16,516 nucleotides of DNA, from the NCBI GenBank assembly GCA_012520135.1, contig JAAYOX010000190.1:1-16516 (forward strand), in the 5' to 3' direction. Shown here in pieces: positions 6,484-14,144 of this stretch. Every line of letters begins with the position of its first letter. The stretch's first letter is position 1. Under the pieces are notes generated by a model. It was not told the DNA's origin. It worked only from the letters and a program-made list of their open reading frames with translations, and made no database searches. The translations under genes were made by a program, and so were the position numbers. This DNA comes from Clostridia bacterium (GTDB lineage: Bacteria > Bacillota > DULZ01).

Positions 6484-8521
6484 CCATTCAATCATAATCA
6501 AGGTCATCTTTTTCCTCTTGGCAGTTTTCTGCCTGACCGGTGCCATGAAGTCATTTATAGATGTGGTTTTGTCTGCCGATGGACGTCTTGATATCGTCTT
6601 TGAAGACAATTACTTTGCCAGCCGGTCATTTGTGGAAGAGACCGGTGCCGTCTTAGAAGATCTGGCGGACCTAATCGTCAAATATAAAAATGAAGAGCAT
6701 ATCCTGCAAGGCAGGCACATTACCGATGAGCAGCTGAGGAGAGAGACATATAACTTATGGATGAATTATGAATTTTACAGTACCAGAGTCAGTGATGAGG
6801 AGAATTTCAACAGGTATAAAGAGCTGTATCCTGATGAGGTGGCCAGGGTCAGGGACAGGCTGATCAAGGAGGATCTAAAGAAATATCATTCCTTGCGGCA
6901 GAGATTGGAAGAATATGACGGGTTGTTGTATTATGCCGACGACGGTGAGCATGTCTACAGCAGCAGTAAGAAAATAGATCTACGGCAATTGCAGTCCTAT
7001 CCTGTTTTCCTGGCGGTGGAAAACTATCGCCTGGATTTCCACCCGGAAGAAATTGAGGATAATAATCACCTTTACCGGTTGCTCAACAGATTCGAACGAC
7101 TGGAACTGGAGAATGGAAAGGTTTTCATCGCCTTTACGGAAGATTTCCTGAACGCCAGGATTGAGGAATGGAAAACCGCCAAGGGAAGGACAGAAAACGG
7201 ACTGTGGCAAGTAGCCGGCCTGCTGCTGGGTTTTCTCCTGTCCCTGGTCTACCTGTCGGTAACCGTTGGACGTAAATCTTTTGAGGACAAGGAGGTCCAT
7301 TTTCTTCCCGTTGAAAAAATATATAATGATGTGAATCTGGTTTTATGTACCAGCATAGCAGTACTCTGGGTTGCGTTAATTGAACAGTTGTTTGACAATC
7401 TCAGTCAGGCAATCCTGCTGATAACCCTTCCCGTGGTGGCCATAGGGTTGCTGTTATTCCTGTCCTTGGTGAAGCATTTAAAAAAAAGAACCCTCCTTAA
7501 ACATACTTTGCTCTACCGGACCGCCACCCTGGTTTATGATGCGGTGAGTAAGGTGTACGCCAGCGGGAGCGTAGGCGTAAAAATCATCCTCATTGTCATT
7601 TTGTACCCGATCCTGGTGGCCATGACTTTCTATATCTTTCCGGTCACCATCGGGATCGCCGCTTGGTTGGCCTTTAAGCAGGTGAAGTTGTTTAACAGCA
7701 TCAAAGAAGGAGTGGAAAGAATTAAGAGCGGGGACATCGGGCATGTCATTCCCGTCAGTGGCAACGGGGAGTTGGCCACACTGGCTGCCGATATCAACAG
7801 TATCGCCGGGGGCTTGAAGAAAGCAGTTGATAATGAACTGAGGAGTGAACGGTTAAAAACGGAGCTGATTACCAATGTGTCCCACGATATCAGAACCCCA
7901 TTGACTTCCATCATTACCTACGTTGACCTTTTAAAAAAAGAAGAGGAGCCTCAAAAAGCACGAGAATATATTGAAACACTGGATCAGAAAGCGAAACGGC
8001 TAAAGACCCTCATCGACGATTTGTTCGAGGCCGCCAAGGCCTCCAGTGGGAATATCCCGGTTAATATTGAGAAAATAGATATGGTTTCCTTGCTAACCCA
8101 GGGGCTGGGGGAAGTTAATGATAAAATTGAAGCACTGGAGTTGGATTTCAGGCTCAGCCATCCCCGGGACAAGGTTTATGTTGCTGCCGACGGAAAACTG
8201 TTATGGCGGTCCATCGAAAACCTGTTGTCCAATATATTCAAATATGCCCTTAAAGGCTCAAGGGTTTATATCGATATTGAAGAGCAGGGGAACGAAATAC
8301 TTCTCACTTTCAAAAACATTTCAGCTAATGAGCTCAATATCTCAGCCGATGAATTAATGGAGCGTTTCACAAGAGGTGATGAATCCAGATCAAGTGAAGG
8401 CAGTGGTTTGGGGCTATCCATTGCCAAGAGTCTAATCGATCTGCAACAAGGAAAATTTAGTATTCAAATAGACGGTGATTTGTTTAAGGCGATGGTGACC
8501 ATGCCTAAATATAAAACTTAA
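6458..8521 (+). CDS. sensor histidine kinase with several membrane segments
   Basis: Membrane sensor kinase, 687 residues, partner of the response regulator. The order is: TM1 (12-30); a ~220-residue, probably extracytoplasmic region (31-249) of no recognised domain, rich in charged residues; TM at 250-270; two more at 292-310 and 317-338; a long hydrophobic stretch 374-406; a HAMP-like linker (about 407-460); a dimerisation/phospho-acceptor domain with H476 in NVSHDIRTPL; and an ATPase domain with NLLSNIFKYA and GSGLGLSIAKS (glycine box from 648). Translation starts at TTG 6458 inside the regulator gene; this is chosen because the next ATG (6545) would delete TM1, and GGTGG-rich sequence lies upstream. 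Extra membrane helices between sensor and HAMP are unusual for VanS-type kinases. No terminator is seen after the stop. Confidence 0.92.
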   Translation: MVTKWKSFSHSIIIKVIFFLLAVFCLTGAMKSFIDVVLSADGRLDIVFEDNYFASRSFVEETGAVLEDLADLIVKYKNEEHILQGRHITDEQLRRETYNLWMNYEFYSTRVSDEENFNRYKELYPDEVARVRDRLIKEDLKKYHSLRQRLEEYDGLLYYADDGEHVYSSSKKIDLRQLQSYPVFLAVENYRLDFHPEEIEDNNHLYRLLNRFERLELENGKVFIAFTEDFLNARIEEWKTAKGRTENGLWQVAGLLLGFLLSLVYLSVTVGRKSFEDKEVHFLPVEKIYNDVNLVLCTSIAVLWVALIEQLFDNLSQAILLITLPVVAIGLLLFLSLVKHLKKRTLLKHTLLYRTATLVYDAVSKVYASGSVGVKIILIVILYPILVAMTFYIFPVTIGIAAWLAFKQVKLFNSIKEGVERIKSGDIGHVIPVSGNGELATLAADINSIAGGLKKAVDNELRSERLKTELITNVSHDIRTPLTSIITYVDLLKKEEEPQKAREYIETLDQKAKRLKTLIDDLFEAAKASSGNIPVNIEKIDMVSLLTQGLGEVNDKIEALELDFRLSHPRDKVYVAADGKLLWRSIENLLSNIFKYALKGSRVYIDIEEQGNEILLTFKNISANELNISADELMERFTRGDESRSSEGSGLGLSIAKSLIDLQQGKFSIQIDGDLFKAMVTMPKYKT

Positions 8522-8617
8522 TACCGGCGTCAACGTAAACGGTCAATAATCAGCGGGTTTGAATCAGACATTTATCGCCCTTCATAACCGGATGAGAATA
8601 AATTTTCTGGCTGGGTA

Positions 8618-8646
8618 TGGACAAATTGAATAAATTTGGTTATTAT
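8618..8646 (+). promoter_or_regulatory. promoter for riboswitch and cation ATPase
   Basis: TGGACA (8618-8623) and TATTAT (8641-8646) are separated by exactly 17 bases. Transcription would begin near 8653, about 20 bases before the aptamer. The stretch 8522-8617 between the kinase stop and this promoter holds no gene, and I see no clear terminator in it. It contains one copy of a 12-base repeat, ACATTTATCGCC (8568-8579), repeated at 8764-8775 inside the riboswitch terminator. Confidence 0.6.
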
Positions 8647-8673
8647 TAGTTTGTAGAAAAAAGTAATAACGTA

Positions 8674-8765
8674 GTAGGGGAGTAACCGCCCACTTAGGGT
8701 CGCAAAATCGTCAATTCGGTAATTTTTTACCCGGTTTTGCGTAAATCATTGTTGGTGAGACCTAC
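8674..8765 (+). ncRNA. yybP-ykoY (manganese-sensing) riboswitch aptamer
   Basis: The leader has the hallmark conserved loops of the yybP-ykoY class: GGGGAGTA just inside the 5' arm of P1 (GTAGG, 8674-8678) and GTGAGACC just before the 3' arm of P1 (CCTAC, 8761-8765). Between them are a stem CGCAAAA (8701-8707) with TTTTGCG (8735-8741) and a small hairpin GGTAA/TTACC (8718-8722 with 8727-8731). This class binds Mn2+ and commonly controls manganese efflux genes, including P-type ATPases (for example yoaB of Lactococcus lactis). Here the P1 3' arm is the same sequence as the terminator's 5' arm, so metal binding should stabilise P1, block the terminator and turn the gene on. The class call rests on motif recognition, not on a covariance search. 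Confidence 0.88.
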
Positions 8766-8797
8766 ATTTATCGCCGTTGATGAATGTAGGTTTTTTT
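8761..8797 (+). terminator. riboswitch-controlled intrinsic terminator
   Basis: CCTACATT (8761-8768) pairs with AATGTAGG (8783-8790), followed by seven T (8791-8797). Its first five bases are also the 3' arm of riboswitch P1, making the two structures mutually exclusive. A further weak hairpin, TGCC-A-TAC/GTAGGCA, lies at 8801-8820 between the terminator and the ribosome binding site. Confidence 0.88.
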
Positions 8798-8846
8798 ATT
8801 TGCCATACTTTATGTAGGCAGCAAAAATTAAAGGAGGAAATTGTTG

Positions 8847-11558
8847 ATGGAGAAATCCCAGTGGTTCGCTGTGACGGGCTTAGAGGCCGCTGAACAATTA
8901 CAAGTGGATTTGAATCAGGGTTTGACTAAGGAGGAGGTCGATAAGAGGCTGGAGCGTTATGGTCCAAATGCCTTGAAGGAAGAACCTCCCAGAAGTATTC
9001 TGGCCATGTTTATCGATCAGTTAAAGGAAACACTGATCATCATCTTGATCATTGCTGCCATTGTGTCCGGAGCATTGGGCGAATGGATTGACAGTATAGT
9101 AATTATGATCATCGTGGTCTTAAATGCCATTCTGGGAGTTTTCCAGGAAAACAAAGCTGAGCAGGCTTTGAAGGCGTTAAAGGAGATGACAAAAGCCCAT
9201 GTGAAAGTTTTGCGGGAAGGCCATGTAACCCAAATCAATGTGGAAGATCTGGTTCCCGGCGATGTGGTATTACTGGAGGCCGGTGATTCTGTCCCTGCCG
9301 ACGGTCGTCTGGTAGAGGTGGCCTCTTTGATGGTCAACGAGGCTGCTCTTACGGGAGAGTCAGTGCCGGTGGAGAAAAATATAGAGCCGATACTGCAAAA
9401 AGAGGTACCCATCGCTGATCAATCCAACATGGTTTTTATGGGAACTTATATTACCGGTGGCAGGGCTAAAGCAGTGATAACGGGTACCGGTACGGAGACC
9501 GAGCTGGGCAAAATTGCCGAGATGCTCCATGCAGCACCTCCTGATCCTACACCTCTACAAAAACAACTGGCTTCCCTAGGCAAAACATTAGGTATTGCCG
9601 CCGGTATTATTGTAGCCGTGGTCTTTCTGACAGGAATCTGGCGGGGTGAAGAGGTACTGGGAATGTTTATGACTGCCGTGGCTTTAGCAGTGGCAGCCAT
9701 TCCCGAAGGATTGCCTACCGTGGTAACCATCGTATTGGCCCTTGGGGTGACCAGGATGAGTAAGCGTAATGCAGTCATCCGGAGAATGCCGGCGGTCGAA
9801 ACCCTGGGTGTGGCCAGCTTTATTTGCTCAGATAAGACAGGAACTTTGACTAAAAATGAGATGACAGTGACCGACATCTACCTGCCCGGTCGAGATTTTA
9901 AAGTTACGGGAACAGGCTATGAACCGGAAGGCGAATTCTTGGCTGCAGAAGATGAAAAAATAAGCCCTGTCGACTATCCGGATCTGGAGCTGATGTTGAA
10001 AGGAGCGGCACTGAATACAGATGCCCGGTTGGAGCATCAAGAAAAAGGCTATCAAGTAATCGGTGATCCTACAGAGGGTGCTTTGGTAGTGGCGGCCCGC
10101 AAGGGAGGCATTGCAAAGGAAGCCATAGAAAAACAACATCCCCGGTTAGGGGAGATACCTTTTGATTCCGGCCGCAAGATGATGACTACTTTTCATCAAT
10201 TGCCGGGAAACATTTTCTCTTTCACCAAGGGAGCACCTGATGTGTTATTGGCACGTTGTCAATATATACACCGGGAAGGCAGTTCCCAAGCCATGTCAGA
10301 GGAAGAACGGGAAGAACTGCTGGCAGTCAATTCCCGGTTTGCTTCCAAGGGCCAGCGTGTATTGGCATTGGCTTATCGTGTCTGGCCGGAGTTACCCAAG
10401 GAATTGAAATCTGAAACGGTGGAGCGGGACCTGGTCTTTCTTGGTTATTTTGTGATGATCGACCCGCCTCGTCCGGAAGCTAAGGAAGCTGTTGCGGTCA
10501 GCCACACGGCCGGCATCAGGACGGTGATGATCACCGGCGACCATAGAGATACAGCTTTAGCCATTGCCAAGGAGTTAGGGATCTGGCAGGAGGGGAATGA
10601 CAGCCTAACCGGTTTGGAGTTGGCTCGCCTGTCAGATGAGGAACTGCGGCAGAAAGTTATGGCCACCACAGTTTATGCCAGGGTTTCTCCGGAGGATAAA
10701 CTGAGGATTGTGGATGCCCTTAAAGCCAATGAGCAAGTTGTAGCCATGACCGGGGACGGAGTGAACGATGCCCCGGCCCTTAAAAGGGCTGACATTGGAG
10801 CAGCCATGGGCATTACCGGTACAGAAGTATCCAAAGAGGCTGCCGATATGGTTTTGTTAGATGACAATTTTGCCACCATCGTTAATGCAGTTGAGGAAGG
10901 AAGAACCATCTATAGTAATATCCGCAAATCAATCTACTATCTTTTGTCTTGTAATGTTGGAGAGATAATTGCCATTTTTGGAGCGATCCTGTTGGGGTTA
11001 GGCAGTCCATTAACTCCAATCCAGATTTTATGGATGAACCTGGTTACTGACGGGCTGCCGGCACTGGCATTAGGAGTTGAGCCGCCGGAAAAAGATATTA
11101 TGAACCGGCCGCCTCGCGACAGTCGAGAGGGTGTTTTTGCAGGTGGAATGGGATTCAATATCCTATTTCAAGGGGCAATTATCGGTCTGCTTACTTTGAG
11201 CGCCTATTGGTTAACACTGTCTTGGGGACGCTCCCAAGTAGAAGCACAAACCATCGCTTTCTTAACCATAGCTTTAAGCCAATTGGTTCATTCCTTTAAT
11301 GCCAGGAGTTTGGAACACTCAATCTTTACCTTGGGATTCAACACCAACCGTTACTTGGTATTTGCGTTCTCCACTTCTCTGTTGCTGCAGTTGGCCGTAG
11401 TACTCCTGCCATTCCTGCAAGGAATTTTTGATACTACCTTATTGCAAAGCCAGGATTGGGCTTTGGTCATTGGCTTCAGCTTAGTACCGTTGGTAGTTGT
11501 TGAAGTTGGAAAACTGATTAAAGGAATAGCGGTTAGGGTATCCCCCCAACAAAGCTAG
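8847..11558 (+). CDS. P2-type cation-transporting ATPase (Ca2+/Mn2+ class, likely Mn2+ exporter)
   Basis: SERCA/PMR1-like P-type ATPase, 903 residues, pumping divalent cations out of the cytoplasm. Visible: N-terminal cation-ATPase domain; actuator TGES (169-172); TM4 AVAAIPEGLP with ion ligand E287; phosphorylation site DKTGTLT (D329); KGAPD nucleotide-binding loop; hinge TGDGVNDAP; TM5 NVGE (N703, E706); TM6 NLVTDGLPALALG (N731, D735); and TM8 LSQLVHSFNAR, with histidine (H815) where SERCA has E908 by eye-alignment. The site II ligands are complete, while site I is altered, as in many bacterial homologues. ATG 8847 is preferred over TTG 8841 because AGGAGG (8832-8837) is 9 bases from it. 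The upstream manganese riboswitch argues for Mn2+ as the physiological cargo, although the protein sequence alone would say calcium ATPase. It is monocistronic, with a terminator at 11575. Confidence 0.95.
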   Translation: MEKSQWFAVTGLEAAEQLQVDLNQGLTKEEVDKRLERYGPNALKEEPPRSILAMFIDQLKETLIIILIIAAIVSGALGEWIDSIVIMIIVVLNAILGVFQENKAEQALKALKEMTKAHVKVLREGHVTQINVEDLVPGDVVLLEAGDSVPADGRLVEVASLMVNEAALTGESVPVEKNIEPILQKEVPIADQSNMVFMGTYITGGRAKAVITGTGTETELGKIAEMLHAAPPDPTPLQKQLASLGKTLGIAAGIIVAVVFLTGIWRGEEVLGMFMTAVALAVAAIPEGLPTVVTIVLALGVTRMSKRNAVIRRMPAVETLGVASFICSDKTGTLTKNEMTVTDIYLPGRDFKVTGTGYEPEGEFLAAEDEKISPVDYPDLELMLKGAALNTDARLEHQEKGYQVIGDPTEGALVVAARKGGIAKEAIEKQHPRLGEIPFDSGRKMMTTFHQLPGNIFSFTKGAPDVLLARCQYIHREGSSQAMSEEEREELLAVNSRFASKGQRVLALAYRVWPELPKELKSETVERDLVFLGYFVMIDPPRPEAKEAVAVSHTAGIRTVMITGDHRDTALAIAKELGIWQEGNDSLTGLELARLSDEELRQKVMATTVYARVSPEDKLRIVDALKANEQVVAMTGDGVNDAPALKRADIGAAMGITGTEVSKEAADMVLLDDNFATIVNAVEEGRTIYSNIRKSIYYLLSCNVGEIIAIFGAILLGLGSPLTPIQILWMNLVTDGLPALALGVEPPEKDIMNRPPRDSREGVFAGGMGFNILFQGAIIGLLTLSAYWLTLSWGRSQVEAQTIAFLTIALSQLVHSFNARSLEHSIFTLGFNTNRYLVFAFSTSLLLQLAVVLLPFLQGIFDTTLLQSQDWALVIGFSLVPLVVVEVGKLIKGIAVRVSPQQS

Positions 11559-11574
11559 AACAGCGCGTAATTTT

Positions 11575-11614
11575 AGCCTCTCACCTGCAATTCAAAACAA
11601 GTGAGGGGCTTTTT
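11575..11614 (+). terminator. intrinsic terminator after the cation ATPase
   Basis: AGCCTCTCAC (11575-11584) pairs with GTGAGGGGCT (11601-11610), with one G-T wobble, followed by a T-run. The 16-base loop is AT-rich. It lies 17 bases past the stop codon. Confidence 0.88.
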
Positions 11615-11637
11615 ACTTTCTGCCTGAGATACAGGTG

Positions 11638-11655
11638 TTTGTTAAAATTAACAAA
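11638..11655. promoter_or_regulatory. inverted repeat, candidate PadR operator
   Basis: TTTGTTAA and TTAACAAA are perfect 8-base inverted repeats separated by AA. The element lies about 90 bases before the padR start and just upstream of a possible -10, GATAAT (11676-11681). A second short inverted repeat, AAAACC/GGTTTT (11653-11658 with 11664-11669), overlaps its right end. No good -35 is visible. PadR proteins bind inverted repeats of about this size near their own promoter, so this is the best operator candidate; direct evidence is lacking. Confidence 0.45.
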
Positions 11656-11747
11656 ACCAGGCCGGTTTTTAAGGGGATAATTTGTAAGGAATAGCAAAGG
11701 TATTTTTTTTAACTATGAAGGAATTATATAGGCGAGGGGGGATGAGC

Positions 11748-12137
11748 ATGTCTAATACTGGACCAGGTCACATAAAGGCTGATGTCAAGTGTTCTTGTAA
11801 AGGTTATAGTCTTGATAAATTTTTGCAACCCAACATTCTGACTTTGCTGGCCAAGCAAGATTTACACGGCTATTCCATTATTCAGGAATTGGAGGATAAG
11901 AATCTTTATTACGGTAACCAGATTGATCAGGCCGGAGTATACCGGACCTTAAAGATTTTGCAAAACAGAGGAATGATCATCTCTGAATGGGATCTGGCCG
12001 GTACAGGGGCAGCAAAAAAAGTATACCGGATCACTGCAAAAGGATTGGATTGTTTGAGGCACTGGATTGTAACTCTCGAGGATTATAAAAAAACCCTTGA
12101 AGCTACCATCGAAAATGCCAGGGCTGTCCTGGAATAA
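11748..12137 (+). CDS. PadR-family transcriptional regulator
   Basis: Small winged-helix regulator, 129 residues. After a ~20-residue N-terminal tail holding KCSCKG (C15, C17), the PadR domain follows: LQPNILTLLAKQDLHGYSIIQELED (26-50), then QAGVYRTLKILQNRGMIISEWDL (recognition helix and wing, about 61-83) and KKVYRITAKGLDCLRHW (90-106). A helix to residue 129 would serve dimerisation. PadR proteins are usually repressors released by a small ligand. Start choice: ATG 11748 (or 11742) follows GAGGGGG; the in-frame ATG at 11715 has only a T-run before it. It is the first gene of the operon with the radical SAM enzyme and ABC importer, 43 bases ahead of the next gene, so it probably controls its own operon in response to the imported or modified compound. 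The CxC is not typical of PadR and could sense metal or redox state (speculative). Confidence 0.88.
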   Translation: MSNTGPGHIKADVKCSCKGYSLDKFLQPNILTLLAKQDLHGYSIIQELEDKNLYYGNQIDQAGVYRTLKILQNRGMIISEWDLAGTGAAKKVYRITAKGLDCLRHWIVTLEDYKKTLEATIENARAVLE

Positions 12138-12180
12138 CTGTTCATGTGATGAACTGAACTTACTAATGGAGGTAGCAAAC

Positions 12181-13179
12181 ATGGATAACAGGAAACTAAT
12201 CAACGAAGCCAAATCAAGCGCTTTAGCAGGAAAAATGTTGGATCGGGAGAGTATAATTGCTTTACTCAGTATTGATCCTGAGACGGAAGATGGCGAGCTT
12301 TTAGGTCAAGCTGCCAGAGAGGTGGCTTCAGTCGTCTGCAAAGACAGGGCCTATCTTTGGGCGGCGATAGGACTGGATTACCGGGCCTGTCCCATGGATT
12401 GTGGTTTCTGTTCATTAGGAGAAAGCTGGGGCTTCGTTCAAGACGAGGTGGAATACAGCGAAGAAGAAATAATGACCCGGGTAAAGAAGTTTGTAGATGA
12501 TCGAGTCAGGTGGATTGTACTCCGCACAACCCAATTTTATGATCTTAACAAACTGATTGCTTTAGGGCGGAAAATAAAATCAACGGTAGCCGGTGACTAT
12601 GAACTTGGTGTTAACGTGGGGGAATTTGATGAGGAAATTGCCCATAGAATGGTAGAAGCAGGTTTTGAATTTGTCTATCATAGTGTGCGGCTCCGGGAAG
12701 GAACAGATACCAAGTTTGATCCCGATGAAAGAAAGGCAACTATGAATGCAGTTAAAAACTCTCCTTTAAAATTGGTCTCCCTGGTGGAACCGATCGGGGT
12801 AGAACACAACGGCCAAGAGATAGCCGATACCTTTTTGACGGCTATGAAATACAATGCCGTAGTTACCGGAGGCATGGAAAGAGTGCCTGTTAAAGGAACT
12901 CCTCTGGGTGATTTTCCGGCTATTTCGGAAAAAAGGCTGGCACAAATTGTGGCTGTCACTCGCTTGGCCGCCGGGTTTCATGCTCCCGATATCTGTGTCC
13001 ATAGGGGTTCAGAGTTAGCCATGAAGTGGGGGGCTAACGTAACGGTTGTGGAAACCGGTGCCATTCCCAGAGACAGCTGCTGCAGTTCCCAAAAAGAATG
13101 GAACGGATTTGATGCAAGCAAAGCCACAGAATGGTTTCAACGTCAGGGTTACCAAGTATGTATCCGGGATGAAGATTAA
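12181..13179 (+). CDS. BioB-like radical SAM enzyme of unknown substrate
   Basis: Radical S-adenosylmethionine enzyme, 332 residues. The [4Fe-4S]/SAM motif is CPMDCGFC (C70, C74, C77), written as in biotin synthase. BioB-like order continues with LGVNVGEFDEEIAHRMVEAGFEFVYH (142-167), VSLVEPIG (199-206), GGMERVPVKGTPLGDFPAIS (230-249) and a C-terminal TIM-barrel end. By eye-alignment the three cysteines that bind BioB's sulfur-donor [2Fe-2S] cluster are absent (regions near residues 113, 143 and 200 have none), and the YNHN-like strand is YHSVRLREGTDT. Extra cysteines occur at 53, 272, 300-301 and 327. It is therefore probably not a biotin synthase. ATG 12181 has GGAGGT 7 bases upstream. It is followed after 2 bases by a transporter lipoprotein gene, suggesting that it acts on an imported compound. 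HydE- or ThiH-like chemistry is possible; the substrate is unknown. Confidence 0.85.
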   Translation: MDNRKLINEAKSSALAGKMLDRESIIALLSIDPETEDGELLGQAAREVASVVCKDRAYLWAAIGLDYRACPMDCGFCSLGESWGFVQDEVEYSEEEIMTRVKKFVDDRVRWIVLRTTQFYDLNKLIALGRKIKSTVAGDYELGVNVGEFDEEIAHRMVEAGFEFVYHSVRLREGTDTKFDPDERKATMNAVKNSPLKLVSLVEPIGVEHNGQEIADTFLTAMKYNAVVTGGMERVPVKGTPLGDFPAISEKRLAQIVAVTRLAAGFHAPDICVHRGSELAMKWGANVTVVETGAIPRDSCCSSQKEWNGFDASKATEWFQRQGYQVCIRDED

Positions 13180-13181
13180 TC

Positions 13182-14144
13182 ATGAAAAAAGTAATCGCTT
13201 TAGTTTTATGTGTAGCATTGCTCTTTCCTTTGACAGGTTGTAATAACAATTCTGCTGAAGTAGAAACAAGCCAAGCAAAGGTGGCTACCTGGAAGACGGC
13301 TCAGACGATCACGCCTTTCTTCTATCAGGATTTCCTGCCTGCCGATCATCAAGTAGAGATTTCCCCTTTTACTAACCCAGGGGATATGAAAACAGCTTTA
13401 TTAGCCGGTAGCCTGGATATGTGCGGCACTACTTTGGTTACGGCCATTACTGCCTTATCCAAAGGAGAACCGGTTGTTGTTGTATCAGGGTTATCTAATA
13501 AATGTTCTGCATTAGTGGTGAGTAACGGTGCTAATATAGAAAGCGAAGCAGATCTGCGAGGGAAAAAAATTGCCTATGTACCGGGTACCATGCACCATTT
13601 GCTTCTTTTAGAAGTTCTTAATCGAAACGGATTAGACCCGCAAAAAGACGTGGAACTGATCAGAATCGACTTTTTTGATATGTGTCAAGCTCTGGCTCAG
13701 GGTACGGTTGACGCCTTCTACAGCGGGGAGCCTTATCCATCCATCGCAGTTGCCGAAGGGTACGGAAAGATTTTGGCTTATCCCGAGGATGACGGTTTCG
13801 GTATTATCAACAGTGCCATGATGACTACCAGAGATATGGTAGAGAATAACCCTGAGTTGATTCAGGAATTAGTAACAGCCCACGTACAAGCAACCGAGTT
13901 TATCAATTCTGATCGACAAGCATGGTTTGACAAATCTGCCGAGTTCGGCACCGATCCCGATGTATTGGATGTTTCCCTAAATAATATTGATATGTTTTGG
14001 GAGATGGATGAACAATATCTTGACGGCGTTCAAGTGCTGGCCCAGCGGATGTATGACCAAGGCTTGGTTAGCGAAATCCCTGATGTCCGTGAAATGTTTG
14101 ATTTGAGTTTCATCCAACAGGCTAAAAAGGATTTGGGATTATGA
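13182..14144 (+). CDS. NitT/TauT-type ABC transporter substrate-binding lipoprotein
   Basis: Extracytoplasmic solute-binding protein, 320 residues, of the NMT1/SsuA/TauA fold. The signal peptide is MKKVIALVLCVALLFPLTGC; its lipobox LTGC puts the lipid-modified cysteine at position 20, anchoring the protein to the outer face of the membrane. Family features are the motif region FTNPGDMKTALLAGSLDMCGTT, DLRGKKIAYVPGTMHHLLLL (124-143) and GTVDAFYSGEPYPSIA (174-189). Cysteines C81, C108 and C168 and a His pair (138-139) lie in or near the expected ligand cleft, which is unusual and may bear on the ligand. It starts 2 bases after the radical SAM stop codon with a weak ribosome binding site, suggesting translational coupling, and overlaps the permease gene by 4 bases. 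Relatives carry sulfonates, nitrate, thiamine precursors or riboflavin precursors; the ligand here is unassigned. Confidence 0.9.
   Translation: MKKVIALVLCVALLFPLTGCNNNSAEVETSQAKVATWKTAQTITPFFYQDFLPADHQVEISPFTNPGDMKTALLAGSLDMCGTTLVTAITALSKGEPVVVVSGLSNKCSALVVSNGANIESEADLRGKKIAYVPGTMHHLLLLEVLNRNGLDPQKDVELIRIDFFDMCQALAQGTVDAFYSGEPYPSIAVAEGYGKILAYPEDDGFGIINSAMMTTRDMVENNPELIQELVTAHVQATEFINSDRQAWFDKSAEFGTDPDVLDVSLNNIDMFWEMDEQYLDGVQVLAQRMYDQGLVSEIPDVREMFDLSFIQQAKKDLGL

Noticed and set aside
8522..8617. Terminator after the histidine kinase gene
   Set aside because: Short GC-containing repeats such as CCGG are present, but there is no stem followed by a T-run; transcription may continue into the riboswitch terminator.
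11715..11747. Longer N-terminus for PadR from ATG 11715
   Set aside because: No ribosome binding site before it (a T-run); GAGGGGG is placed for ATG 11748 or 11742.
12181..13179. Calling the radical SAM gene bioB
   Set aside because: It resembles BioB in the SAM motif and order, but the [2Fe-2S] cysteines are not seen and no other biotin genes are nearby.
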